A stretch of DNA of 64,000 bases from Rhodococcus sp. 14-1411-2a (GTDB taxonomy: Bacteria; Actinomycetota; Actinomycetes; Mycobacteriales; Mycobacteriaceae). Shown here in pieces: positions 57,227 to 64,000 of this stretch (within the stretch, counting starts at the first letter, position 1; each line of letters opens with the position of its first letter). Location: NCBI RefSeq assembly GCF_002259485.1, contig NZ_NPGA01000020.1, positions 558,001-622,000 on the forward strand, read 5' to 3'. The notes beneath the pieces were generated by a model. The model saw only the letters and a program-made list of their open reading frames with translations. It did no database searches and was not told where the DNA came from. The position numbers and the translations under genes were made by a program.

Positions 57227-58621
57227 CTACACTCGCGCGTAGTCGACTGCGGCGGCAACGAACCGGGTGATGGATCCGGGATTGCCCGCCGCATGGGTGT
57301 GCAGGTACGACGCGTGAACACCGCCCTGCACGAATCCCTCGCGCGCCGCAGTTCTGCCGTCGGGGCTCTGCTTGTGCCAGCCCCACGCGGCCGAGGCGCT
57401 CTCGCGCACGTCCACGAGTTTCGTTCGGTGGAACTCGTGGCCGGTGACGCGGGTACCCGCGTCGAACAGTGTGGACGATTCGAGGGCAACCGCATCGCGG
57501 TATCCCAGCGTGAGGGTGTTCCCGAATTCCGCGTCCACGTCGACGACCCCGGCCATGGCATGACCGTCCAATCGGCTTGCCAGATACAGCAATCCGGCGC
57601 ATTCGGCATGAATGGGCAAACCCTCGGCCGCGGCCGTCCTGATATCGGCCAGCAGCAGTTCGTTCGCCGCCAACGCGGCCGCATGCTCCTCGGGGAATCC
57701 GCCGGGGAGAACGACTGCCGCTGTGCCGGTGGGTAATCCGTCACGCAGTGGATCGAACACGGCGACGTCGGCCCCGGCTGCGCGGAGCAGTTCGACGTGC
57801 TCGGTGTATCCGAAGGTGAATGCCGGGCCACCGGCCACCGCGACGACGGGCGATCCCTCGCAGGTGCCTACCTCGTCCTCCGGGGACCACTGCGGCGCTG
57901 TCACCGACGATCGAGCCAGGGCGCTCACTGCCTCGATATCGACGAACCTCGAGACGAGGGCGCTCATCGCGTCGACGGCATCGGTTGCGGCACCGCCGTG
58001 TTCGACTGCGGTGATCAGCCCCAGATGCCGTGACGGGACCACCAGTTCGCTCATGCGCGGCAACGCGCCGAGTACCGGAACACCTACCCGTTCGCACGCT
58101 TGACGCAACACGTCCTCGTGCCGCTGACTGCCGACGCGATTGAGAATCACACCGCCGATGCGGACGCTGGCGTCGAACGTCGAGAACCCGTGCAGCACAG
58201 CGGCAAGCGACTGACTGTGTCCACGGGAGTCGACCACGAGGATCACCGGGGCACCGAGCATCGCGGCCACCCGTGCGGTCGATCCCTCGGCGGAGGCCTC
58301 ACCCGGTCCGGTCATGTCGATCTTGCCGTCGAACAGTCCCATGACGCCCTCGACGACCGCGATGTCGCAGCCCCGACTGCCGTGTCGGAACAGGGGCCCG
58401 ATGCGGTCGGCACCGACCATCACGGCGTCGAGGTTGCGGCCCGGGAGTCCGGCCGCGAGCGAGTGATATCCGGGGTCGATGTAGTCCGGACCCACCTTGA
58501 ACGGTGCGACGGTGCGGCCGGCGTTGCGCAGCGCGCCCATCAGTCCGGTGGCCACCGTCGTCTTTCCGCTGCCCGAGGCGGGAGCCGCGATCACCACTGC
58601 GGGACAGGACTGGTTCACCAT
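57227..58621 (-). CDS. cobB: Cobyrinate a,c-diamide synthase
   Basis: A 464-residue CobB/CbiA amidase that uses glutamine and ATP to amidate the a and c carboxylates of (hydrogeno)byrinate. The P-loop is APASGSGKTTVATG (about residues 13-26), KVGPDYIDPGYH follows, and the class I glutamine amidotransferase domain has VVLPGGFPEE and the nucleophile in HAECAGLLYLA. Length is normal. It overlaps cobO by seven bases. Confidence 0.95.
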   Translation of the reverse strand: MVNQSCPAVVIAAPASGSGKTTVATGLMGALRNAGRTVAPFKVGPDYIDPGYHSLAAGLPGRNLDAVMVGADRIGPLFRHGSRGCDIAVVEGVMGLFDGKIDMTGPGEASAEGSTARVAAMLGAPVILVVDSRGHSQSLAAVLHGFSTFDASVRIGGVILNRVGSQRHEDVLRQACERVGVPVLGALPRMSELVVPSRHLGLITAVEHGGAATDAVDAMSALVSRFVDIEAVSALARSSVTAPQWSPEDEVGTCEGSPVVAVAGGPAFTFGYTEHVELLRAAGADVAVFDPLRDGLPTGTAAVVLPGGFPEEHAAALAANELLLADIRTAAAEGLPIHAECAGLLYLASRLDGHAMAGVVDVDAEFGNTLTLGYRDAVALESSTLFDAGTRVTGHEFHRTKLVDVRESASAAWGWHKQSPDGRTAAREGFVQGGVHASYLHTHAAGNPGSITRFVAAAVDYARV

Positions 58622-59235
58622 TCGATGCCTCGCTGACCCTTGCGTCCGGCGTCCATCGGATGCTTGACCTTGGCCATCTCGGTGACCAGGTCCGCTGCCT
58701 CGATCAGTTCACGGGGCGCGTCGCGTCCGGTGATGACGACGTGCTGATTGCCCGGTCGGCGGGTCAGGACATCGACCACCTCGGCGACGTCGACCCACCC
58801 CCACTTGAGCGGGTAGGTGAACTCGTCCAGCACGTAGAAGCGGTGCGACTCCTGCTCGATTCGCCGGGCGATCTCGTGCCAGCCCTCGGCCGCGGCCTCG
58901 GCATGATCGACGTCGCTGCCCTTCTTCCGAGTCCACGACCAGCCCTCGCCCATCTTGTGCCATTCGACGGCTCCGCCGACCCCGGTGCTCTCGTGCAGTT
59001 CGCCGAGTGTGCGAAACGCCGCTTCCTCGCCGACCTTCCACTTGGCACTCTTGACGAACTGGAACACTCCGACGTCGAACCCTTGATTCCAGGCCCGCAA
59101 CGCCATTCCGAAAGCCGCTGTCGATTTTCCCTTGCCCGGTCCGGTGTGCACGGCAAGCACGGGCAGATTGCGACGCTGACGCGTCGTGAGACCGTCCTGC
59201 GGAACGGTTCCGGGGGCCGGTACACCCTGAGGCAT
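58615..59235 (-). CDS. cobO: Cob(I)yrinic acid a,c-diamide adenosyltransferase
   Basis: A 206-residue CobO/BtuR-type enzyme that adds the adenosyl group to the cobalt. The inverted P-loop is HTGPGKGKSTAAFGMALRAW (residues ~33-52). FVKSAKWKVGEEAAF and LDEFTYPLKWGWVDV are family marks, and the protein ends in GQRGIEW. It lies 12 bases after the chelatase gene and overlaps cobB. The order chelatase-cobO-cobB matches Rv2850c-Rv2849c-Rv2848c. Confidence 0.95.
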   Translation of the reverse strand: MPQGVPAPGTVPQDGLTTRQRRNLPVLAVHTGPGKGKSTAAFGMALRAWNQGFDVGVFQFVKSAKWKVGEEAAFRTLGELHESTGVGGAVEWHKMGEGWSWTRKKGSDVDHAEAAAEGWHEIARRIEQESHRFYVLDEFTYPLKWGWVDVAEVVDVLTRRPGNQHVVITGRDAPRELIEAADLVTEMAKVKHPMDAGRKGQRGIEW

Positions 59236-59247
59236 CGCGAACCCCCC

Positions 59248-61182
59248 CTACGCCGCTGCGCGAACGACTGCGGCGACCTGCTCCGCCGACAGATCCGCCA
59301 GCGCCACGTAACCGCCGCCGAGGCACGCCGCGAAATCGGCAGCGAGCCCGAGGCGCACCATTCCCGATTCGCAGTCGACGACGACGGAGGCGATCTTGTC
59401 CGACGCGATACGCCCCGCGGCGATCCGGGCCCGGCCGACGGGGTCGGTGCCTCCGGTGGCACGGCCGTCGGTCAACGCGACGACCAGAGCGCGGCGCAGC
59501 GGGTCCCGAACACGCTCTCGCAGAACGAGTTCCCGTGCCTGCAGAAAACCCTGCGCCAGTGGCGATCTGCCACCGGTCTTCATCTTCCGCAACCGCGTCA
59601 CCGCCACGTCCACCGACGACGTCGGCGGCAACACCGTCTCGGCTTCCGTGCCGCGCACGGTGATCACCGCAACCTTGTCGCGGCGCTGATACGCATCGCG
59701 CAGCAGCGAGAGCACCGCACCGGTCACCGCGGACAGTCGATCTCGCGCAGCCATCGAACCCGAGGCATCGACGACGAAGACGATCAGGTTGCCCTCGCGG
59801 CCCTCCTTGATCGCGCCCCGCAGATCCGCGGGCTCGAGCTTCAGCCGGCCGGAGGTGCGGCCGCGGACGACCTGCTGCTCGGCCGCGGCGAACAGGGTGC
59901 CAACCAGGTGCAGGCCCTTGCCCGACTCGACGGTGGGACGTACCGATCGTCCGTGCGCGGACCGTGACCGCGAGCGTCGACCAGGCGCACCCTCGCCCAC
60001 TCCGGGAACCTCGAGCAACCGGGCTCTGAACTGTGCTCCCGGAGTGCCTGCCTGCTTCTCGCTGCCGGTACCCGAGGGCGGCGGTGGTTGCGCCGAATCC
60101 TCGTTCGAATTGGAGGACTGTGTGTCGGAGGACGGGGACTGGGAGGCGTCGTCGGGAGCCTCGGGATCGGGAGCTCCCCCACCACCGTCGGGGTCTGGAT
60201 CCGGATCCGGCTGCTGCTCGGCCTGTTCGGCCGCGTCCCGCATGGCGTCGTCCAGTTGCTTGTCGTCGATGCCCGGCTCGTCGAAGGGATCGCGCCGACG
60301 CCGGTGCGGCAGAGCCAGTTCGGCGGCAATCCGCACGTCTTCCTCGGCCACGTCGCTTGCGCCTCGCCAGGCGGCGTGGGCGGATGCGGTGCGAGCGAGC
60401 ACAAGATCGGCGCGCATACCGTCGACGTCGAATGATGCGCAGAGCGCGGCGATACGCCGAAGTTCCTTGTCGCTCAACACCACATCGTCGAGAATCTTTC
60501 GGGCGGCCAGAATCTGCTCGGCCACGGCGATGTCCTCGTTGCGGTACTCGGCGGCGAACGCATGCGGGTCACGCTCGTAGTTCATCCGGCGGCGGACGAC
60601 GTTCATGCGAACGTCCACGTCCCGCGACGCCGTCACCTCCACTGCCAGACCGAACCGGTCGAGCAGCTGCGGGCGAAGCTCGCCCTCCTCGGGATTCATC
60701 GTGCCCACGAGAACGAATTGCGCTGGGTGAGAATGAGAGACTCCGTCACGCTCGACATGCACCCGACCCATCGCGGCCGCGTCGAGCAACACGTCGACCA
60801 GGTGATCGTGCAGCAGATTCACTTCGTCGACGTACAGAACACCACGGTGCGCAGCCGCCAGCAGACCGGGTTGAAACGCACGTTCGCCGTCGCGCAGAAC
60901 CTTCTCGAGGTCGATGGACCCCACCACTCGGTCCTCCGTTGCCCCCACCGGAAGTTCGACGAGCTTCGCCGGACGCGAGCCGTCCTCGTCTTCCACGGCG
61001 GGCAGCAGTGCCGCGAGTGCGCGCACCACCGTCGATTTCGCGGTGCCCTTCTCTCCTCGCACCAGTACACCGCCGATACCGGGGTGCACGGCACACAGAA
61101 TCAGCGACAACCTCAGCTGATCCTGACCGACGATCGCACTGAACGGATATCCCGGTTCGGGAACACTCCCACTTCGCTGCAC
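59248..61182 (-). CDS. Chelatase subunit: AAA (ChlI/CobS-like) fused to VWA (ChlD/CobT-like)
   Basis: A 644-residue fusion. The AAA part has [11 protein letters not shown] (P-loop about 43-51) and [16 protein letters not shown] (Walker B). An acidic Pro/Ser linker follows (about 335-385), then a VWA domain with the MIDAS motif [11 protein letters not shown]. It matches Rv2850c and probably serves cobalt insertion in cobalamin synthesis rather than chlorophyll. No CobN subunit is in the window. The GTG at 61182 was chosen because AAGGGA lies seven bases upstream and longer starts fall inside the riboswitch. Confidence 0.9.
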   Translation of the reverse strand: MQRSGSVPEPGYPFSAIVGQDQLRLSLILCAVHPGIGGVLVRGEKGTAKSTVVRALAALLPAVEDEDGSRPAKLVELPVGATEDRVVGSIDLEKVLRDGERAFQPGLLAAAHRGVLYVDEVNLLHDHLVDVLLDAAAMGRVHVERDGVSHSHPAQFVLVGTMNPEEGELRPQLLDRFGLAVEVTASRDVDVRMNVVRRRMNYERDPHAFAAEYRNEDIAVAEQILAARKILDDVVLSDKELRRIAALCASFDVDGMRADLVLARTASAHAAWRGASDVAEEDVRIAAELALPHRRRRDPFDEPGIDDKQLDDAMRDAAEQAEQQPDPDPDPDGGGGAPDPEAPDDASQSPSSDTQSSNSNEDSAQPPPPSGTGSEKQAGTPGAQFRARLLEVPGVGEGAPGRRSRSRSAHGRSVRPTVESGKGLHLVGTLFAAAEQQVVRGRTSGRLKLEPADLRGAIKEGREGNLIVFVVDASGSMAARDRLSAVTGAVLSLLRDAYQRRDKVAVITVRGTEAETVLPPTSSVDVAVTRLRKMKTGGRSPLAQGFLQARELVLRERVRDPLRRALVVALTDGRATGGTDPVGRARIAAGRIASDKIASVVVDCESGMVRLGLAADFAACLGGGYVALADLSAEQVAAVVRAAA

Positions 61183-61239
61183 AGCCAATTCCCTTCGTGC
61201 CCGGAGTTCCGCGCCGGACGTTCGGTCGAGATACGCGAA

Positions 61240-61358
61240 GCCGAGCGGCGATCTGGCTGACAGGGGAATCTCCTCGAGCGAAGATTCTCCTGAACACAGT
61301 GGCGGGACCGCGCCTGATTGACACAGGACTTCTCCGCGACCGACTTCGAACGGAACAC
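61240..61358 (-). ncRNA. Cobalamin riboswitch
   Basis: The minus strand carries the cobalamin-aptamer core GGTCCCGCCACTGT (around 61296-61309), preceded by a GAAGTCGGT...GTCC segment and followed by the B12-box-like TGTCAGCCAGATCGCC (61247-61262). These occur in the correct order for the class. It ends about 58 bases before the chelatase start, so control could act on the ribosome site or on transcription. The regulated genes are cobalamin biosynthetic, which agrees. Confidence 0.85.
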
Positions 61359-61369
61359 TACCGCCGAAC

Positions 61370-61412
61370 GAACGAATGCCACACACGGTAGGGCCGTGTG
61401 TGGCATTCGTTC
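61370..61412 (-). terminator. Perfect 19-bp hairpin after the GNAT gene
   Basis: GAACGAATGCCACACACGG (61370-61388) pairs exactly with 61394-61412 around a five-base loop. It starts 20 bases after the GNAT stop and just before the riboswitch, so it probably separates mqo-GNAT transcription from the cobalamin operon. There is no long T-run. Confidence 0.7.
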
Positions 61413-61431
61413 TTGTCGTACTACAGGGAGG

Positions 61432-61923
61432 TCAGCTCTCGCTCCAGGCGGTGCCGCCACCCCGACGCATCGGCGTGTGCGGGATGCCGTCCTCGAGAAC
61501 TTCCTCACCGTCCGGCAGGAAGCCGTGCTTGGCGTACATGTCGACGAGGTAGCTCTGAGCGTTGATCCGGCACGGGGCCGAACCGACCTCGGCAAGCGCG
61601 GCTCGCAGAATTCGCGTGGTGTGGCCCTGTCCCCTGGCCGAGCGCTGCGTGCAGAGCCGGCCGATACGGAACGCCTTCTCGCCGTCGTCGTGCTCCTCGA
61701 GCAGGCGAAGTGTGCACACCACTTCGCCGTCCCGTTCGAGCCAGAAGTGCCGTGTCTCGGTCAGCAGGTCACGCCCGTCCAACTCCGGGTACGCACACGC
61801 CTGCTCGACCACGAACACCTCGACACGCAGCTTCAACAGGTCGTACAACGTGCTGTTGGACAGGTCTAGAGCCCATGATCGTTTGAGAGCTGCTGCTTGC
61901 GTATTCATACCTTTTGCTATCAC
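61432..61923 (-). CDS. ElaA-like GNAT acetyltransferase
   Basis: A 163-residue GNAT-fold acyltransferase of the ElaA type, matching Rv2851c between the chelatase and mqo. [22 protein letters not shown] is the family start, [19 protein letters not shown] is the acetyl-CoA loop, and [20 protein letters not shown] closes the fold. Substrate is unknown. The GTG at 61923 overlaps the mqo stop; an ATG at 61908 has AAAGG only one base before it and is the alternative. Confidence 0.88.
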   Translation of the reverse strand: MIAKGMNTQAAALKRSWALDLSNSTLYDLLKLRVEVFVVEQACAYPELDGRDLLTETRHFWLERDGEVVCTLRLLEEHDDGEKAFRIGRLCTQRSARGQGHTTRILRAALAEVGSAPCRINAQSYLVDMYAKHGFLPDGEEVLEDGIPHTPMRRGGGTAWSES

Positions 61924-63440
61924 ACACCCGTGGGCTGTGCGAGCTCACGAGCATTTTCCAGTTGCAGTGTCTTGGACGTCCAGCCCCAGACCTCGTCGAA
62001 CAACGAGCTGTTCTGCGCCAGCTTGACCCCCAGCGACGGGACCATTTCCTTGAGCTTGGGCTGCCACGCGTCGTACTTGTCACCGAAGCACCGCTGCAGC
62101 ACGTCCAGCATGGCCGGAACGGCGGTGGATGCGCCGGGAGAGGCACCGAGCAGTCCGGCGATGGTGCCGTCCGCTGCGTTGACCACAGCGGTGCCGAACT
62201 CGAGCACACCGCCGCGACCCTTCTTGCGGATCACCTGGACGCGCTGACCCGCGGTGACCAGCTCCCAGTTCTCGCCGAGCACCGAGGGCGCGAACTCGCG
62301 CAGCGTCTCGACACGATCTGCCTGCGACTGAGCCAGTTCACTGACCAGATACTTGACGAGTCCGAGTTCGGTCACACCGACCCCGAGCATCGACATCAGG
62401 TTTCCGGGCTTCACCGAGGTGGGCAGGTCGGTGATCTTGCCCTGCTTGAGGAACTTGGGCGACCAGCCGGCGTACGGGCCGAACAGCAGACCCTGCTGGC
62501 CGTTGATCACGCGGGTGTCGAGGTGCGGGACCGACATCGGCGGAGCACCGACCGAAGCCTTGCCGTACACCTTGGCCGAGTGCTGCTCGATCAGAGCCGG
62601 ATCGGTGCACCGCAACCACTCGCCGCTGACCGGGAAGCCGCCGAATCCCTTGATCTCCGCGATTCCGGACTTCTGCAGCAGGTGCAGTGCGCCGCCGCCT
62701 GCGCCGACGAACACGAACTTGGCGTTGACGGTCTTCTTGACGCCGGTGCGCTGGTTGGCGACCTTGACGTCCCAGCTGCCGTCGGACTGCTTGGTGATGT
62801 TGCGCACATCGTGTCCGAAGTGCACTGTGCCGCCCGCGGACGACAGGTAGTTCAGCAGTTGCTTGGTGAGCGCACCGAAGTCGACGTCGGTGCCTTCCTG
62901 ACTCCAGTTCAGGGCCACGGGATCGGAGAAGTCACGGCCCTTGGCCATCAACGGCAGTCGCGCCGAGAACTCGTCCTCGGAGTCGATGTACTCCATGCCT
63001 GCGAACAGTGGGTTGCCCACGAGCGCCTCGTACCGCGCACGGAGGTACTTCACGTTCTCGGCCCCGTGCACGAAGCTCACGTGCGGAATGGGGTTGATGA
63101 AGTTCTTGGCGTCGGAGAGCACACCGGTCTCGATGCCGTGTGCCCAGAACTGACGCGACACCTGGAACTGCTCGTTGACGTTGAGCGCCTTGGCGATATC
63201 GACGCTGCCGTCCTTGTTCTGCGGCGTGTAGTTCAGTTCGCACAGTGCCGAGTGGCCGGTGCCCGCGTTGTTCCACGCGTCGCTGCTCTCGGCTGCGGCC
63301 GCGTCGAGCCGCTCGTAGACGTCGATCGACCAGTTCGGCTCGAGCTGACGGAGCAGCGCACCGAGGGTGGCGCTCATGATTCCGGCACCGACCAGAACGA
63401 CGTCGGTCTTGATCCGCTTACCCTGCTCATCTTTGGACAC
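61920..63440 (-). CDS. mqo: Malate:quinone oxidoreductase
   Basis: A 506-residue FAD enzyme that oxidises malate to oxaloacetate and reduces membrane quinone, a partner to complex I in supplying electrons. [20 protein letters not shown] is the FAD-binding start; [18 protein letters not shown] and [18 protein letters not shown] follow. The GTG at 63440 ([13 protein letters not shown]) was chosen because conservation begins there; the longer frame adds a non-conserved N-terminus. It is the upstream partner of the GNAT gene. Confidence 0.95.
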   Translation of the reverse strand: MSKDEQGKRIKTDVVLVGAGIMSATLGALLRQLEPNWSIDVYERLDAAAAESSDAWNNAGTGHSALCELNYTPQNKDGSVDIAKALNVNEQFQVSRQFWAHGIETGVLSDAKNFINPIPHVSFVHGAENVKYLRARYEALVGNPLFAGMEYIDSEDEFSARLPLMAKGRDFSDPVALNWSQEGTDVDFGALTKQLLNYLSSAGGTVHFGHDVRNITKQSDGSWDVKVANQRTGVKKTVNAKFVFVGAGGGALHLLQKSGIAEIKGFGGFPVSGEWLRCTDPALIEQHSAKVYGKASVGAPPMSVPHLDTRVINGQQGLLFGPYAGWSPKFLKQGKITDLPTSVKPGNLMSMLGVGVTELGLVKYLVSELAQSQADRVETLREFAPSVLGENWELVTAGQRVQVIRKKGRGGVLEFGTAVVNAADGTIAGLLGASPGASTAVPAMLDVLQRCFGDKYDAWQPKLKEMVPSLGVKLAQNSSLFDEVWGWTSKTLQLENARELAQPTGV

Positions 63441-63618
63441 TGGAGAATCGACTTCCTTGTCTGTGGAGGTCTCGGCCGGTGGCGGTATCGACCGGAGAAC
63501 TCTGCTGTAGAGGGCTACTTCACCCGATGCGGTCAGGTTACTAGCTGGGCCTACCCCGTCGGACACCACGTCAACCCGGTTCCGATTGTGCTCCTCGGAC
63601 GCCGCCCGCGGTGCCCAC

Positions 63619-63624
63619 TACAGT
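63619..63624 (+). promoter_or_regulatory. Candidate -10 box of the hydrolase gene
   Basis: TACAGT lies eight bases before the GTG at 63633, in line with the other near-leaderless starts here. Confidence 0.35.
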
Positions 63625-63632
63625 TGTGATCT

Positions 63633-64000
63633 GTGACTACCTGGGTGCCCGACGTCCTCGGCGACGGCTACGAACAGACGACCATTCCACTCGGCAACGA
63701 TCCGGACGGCGAAGGGCAGGTCGAGGCCACTCTCGTGCGGTACCAACCGCCCGGTGCCGCCAACTTCGAGCGTTCGGTGATCTACGTCCACGGGTTCACC
63801 GACTACTTCTTCCAGCGCCACATCGCCGAGCACTTCGCAGCGCAGGGATACGCCTTCTACGCCCTGGACCTGCGTAAATGCGGACGCTCGCGCCGCGAGG
63901 GCCAGACCGCACACTTCGTGACCGATCTGGCGATGTACGACGCCGAGCTGAACGAGGCTCTCGCCCTGGTCCGCACGGAACGCCCGGGTGCCCCGGTCCT
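63633..64000 (+). CDS. Alpha/beta hydrolase, 5' part (runs off the window)
   Basis: The first 122 codons of an alpha/beta hydrolase-fold protein, cut at the right edge. RSVIYVHGFTDYFFQRHIAE holds the oxyanion-hole HGF, and GYAFYALDLRKCGRSRREGQ matches the DLRGxGRS region. The nucleophile elbow would lie beyond the edge. It corresponds by position to Rv2854 next to mqo. The GTG at 63633 has a TACAGT box eight bases upstream and no ribosome site. It is divergent from mqo; the 192-base spacer shows no other gene. Confidence 0.82.
   Translation, partial: MTTWVPDVLGDGYEQTTIPLGNDPDGEGQVEATLVRYQPPGAANFERSVIYVHGFTDYFFQRHIAEHFAAQGYAFYALDLRKCGRSRREGQTAHFVTDLAMYDAELNEALALVRTERPGAPV

Noticed and set aside
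61183-61386. N-terminal extension of the chelatase
   Set aside because: The extension falls within the cobalamin riboswitch, and a good ribosome site favours GTG 61182.
1-64000. Prophage, transposon, CRISPR array or tRNA gene
   Set aside because: No integrase, transposase, cas gene, direct-repeat array or cloverleaf was seen. Base composition looks even and the genes are mostly core functions.

Overview
The window reads as chromosomal core sequence from a high-GC, mycolic-acid-type actinomycete, most probably Rhodococcus or a near relative (inference). The reasons are strong GC bias at third codon positions, many GTG starts, ATGA/GTGA gene couplings, TANNNT promoters placed 6-8 nt before start codons, and a gene order from about 16 kb onward that follows the Mycobacterium tuberculosis order pepR-gpsI-rpsO-ribF-sirR-truB-pptT-pptH, then dinF-nrnA-rbfA-infB-ylxR-nusA-rimP (opposite order on this strand), proS, efpA, cysG, cobB-cobO-chelatase, mqo (recalled from established knowledge, not searched). 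No rRNA, tRNA, prophage, insertion sequence or CRISPR array was seen.

Layout. 1-10597 (minus): respiratory complex I genes nuoA to nuoK plus the first codons of nuoL. 10598-10886: divergent control region with two CRP-like palindromes, then aqpZ. 11602-16058: an Rv3143-like degenerate receiver protein, an AMIN-like lipoprotein, two unknown small proteins, a ComB-like phosphatase, a GT2 glycosyltransferase and an SDR oxidoreductase. 16194-21561 (minus): pepR, gpsI, rpsO, ribF. 21665-25081 (plus): a manganese-type ABC transporter and its DtxR-family regulator mntR, each preceded by a DtxR-like operator. 25116-27669 (minus): truB, pptT, pptH. 27911-31017 (plus): a Mop/HTH protein and modABC for molybdate. 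31021-39404 (minus): the rimP-nusA-ylxR-infB and ylxP-rbfA-nrnA-dinF translation and RNA block.

39573-46182 holds a Tat-type lipoprotein with a ferritin-like partner, a DHA2 transporter with a divergent TetR regulator, an acyl-CoA dehydrogenase-like gene and proS. 46252-49592 (plus): yaaA, a DUF2786 protein and mgtE. 49606-55750 (minus): efpA, cysG (siroheme/uroporphyrinogen methylation), an ABC-F ATPase and a PhoD-like phosphatase. 55808-61182 (minus): an MDR oxidoreductase and the cobalamin genes cobE, cobB, cobO and a chelatase AAA/VWA fusion, headed by a cobalamin riboswitch. 61432-63440: a GNAT acetyltransferase and mqo. The window ends inside an alpha/beta hydrolase.

Most genes are familiar. 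The least explained features are a 33-bp tandem repeat that forms the C-terminus of NuoG, with a lone copy in the opposite orientation forming the C-terminus of RbfA; paired DtxR-like operators in the Mn locus; CRP-like sites between nuoA and aqpZ; and a receiver protein next to complex I that has lost most phosphorelay residues. I found no convincing wholly new multi-gene system.
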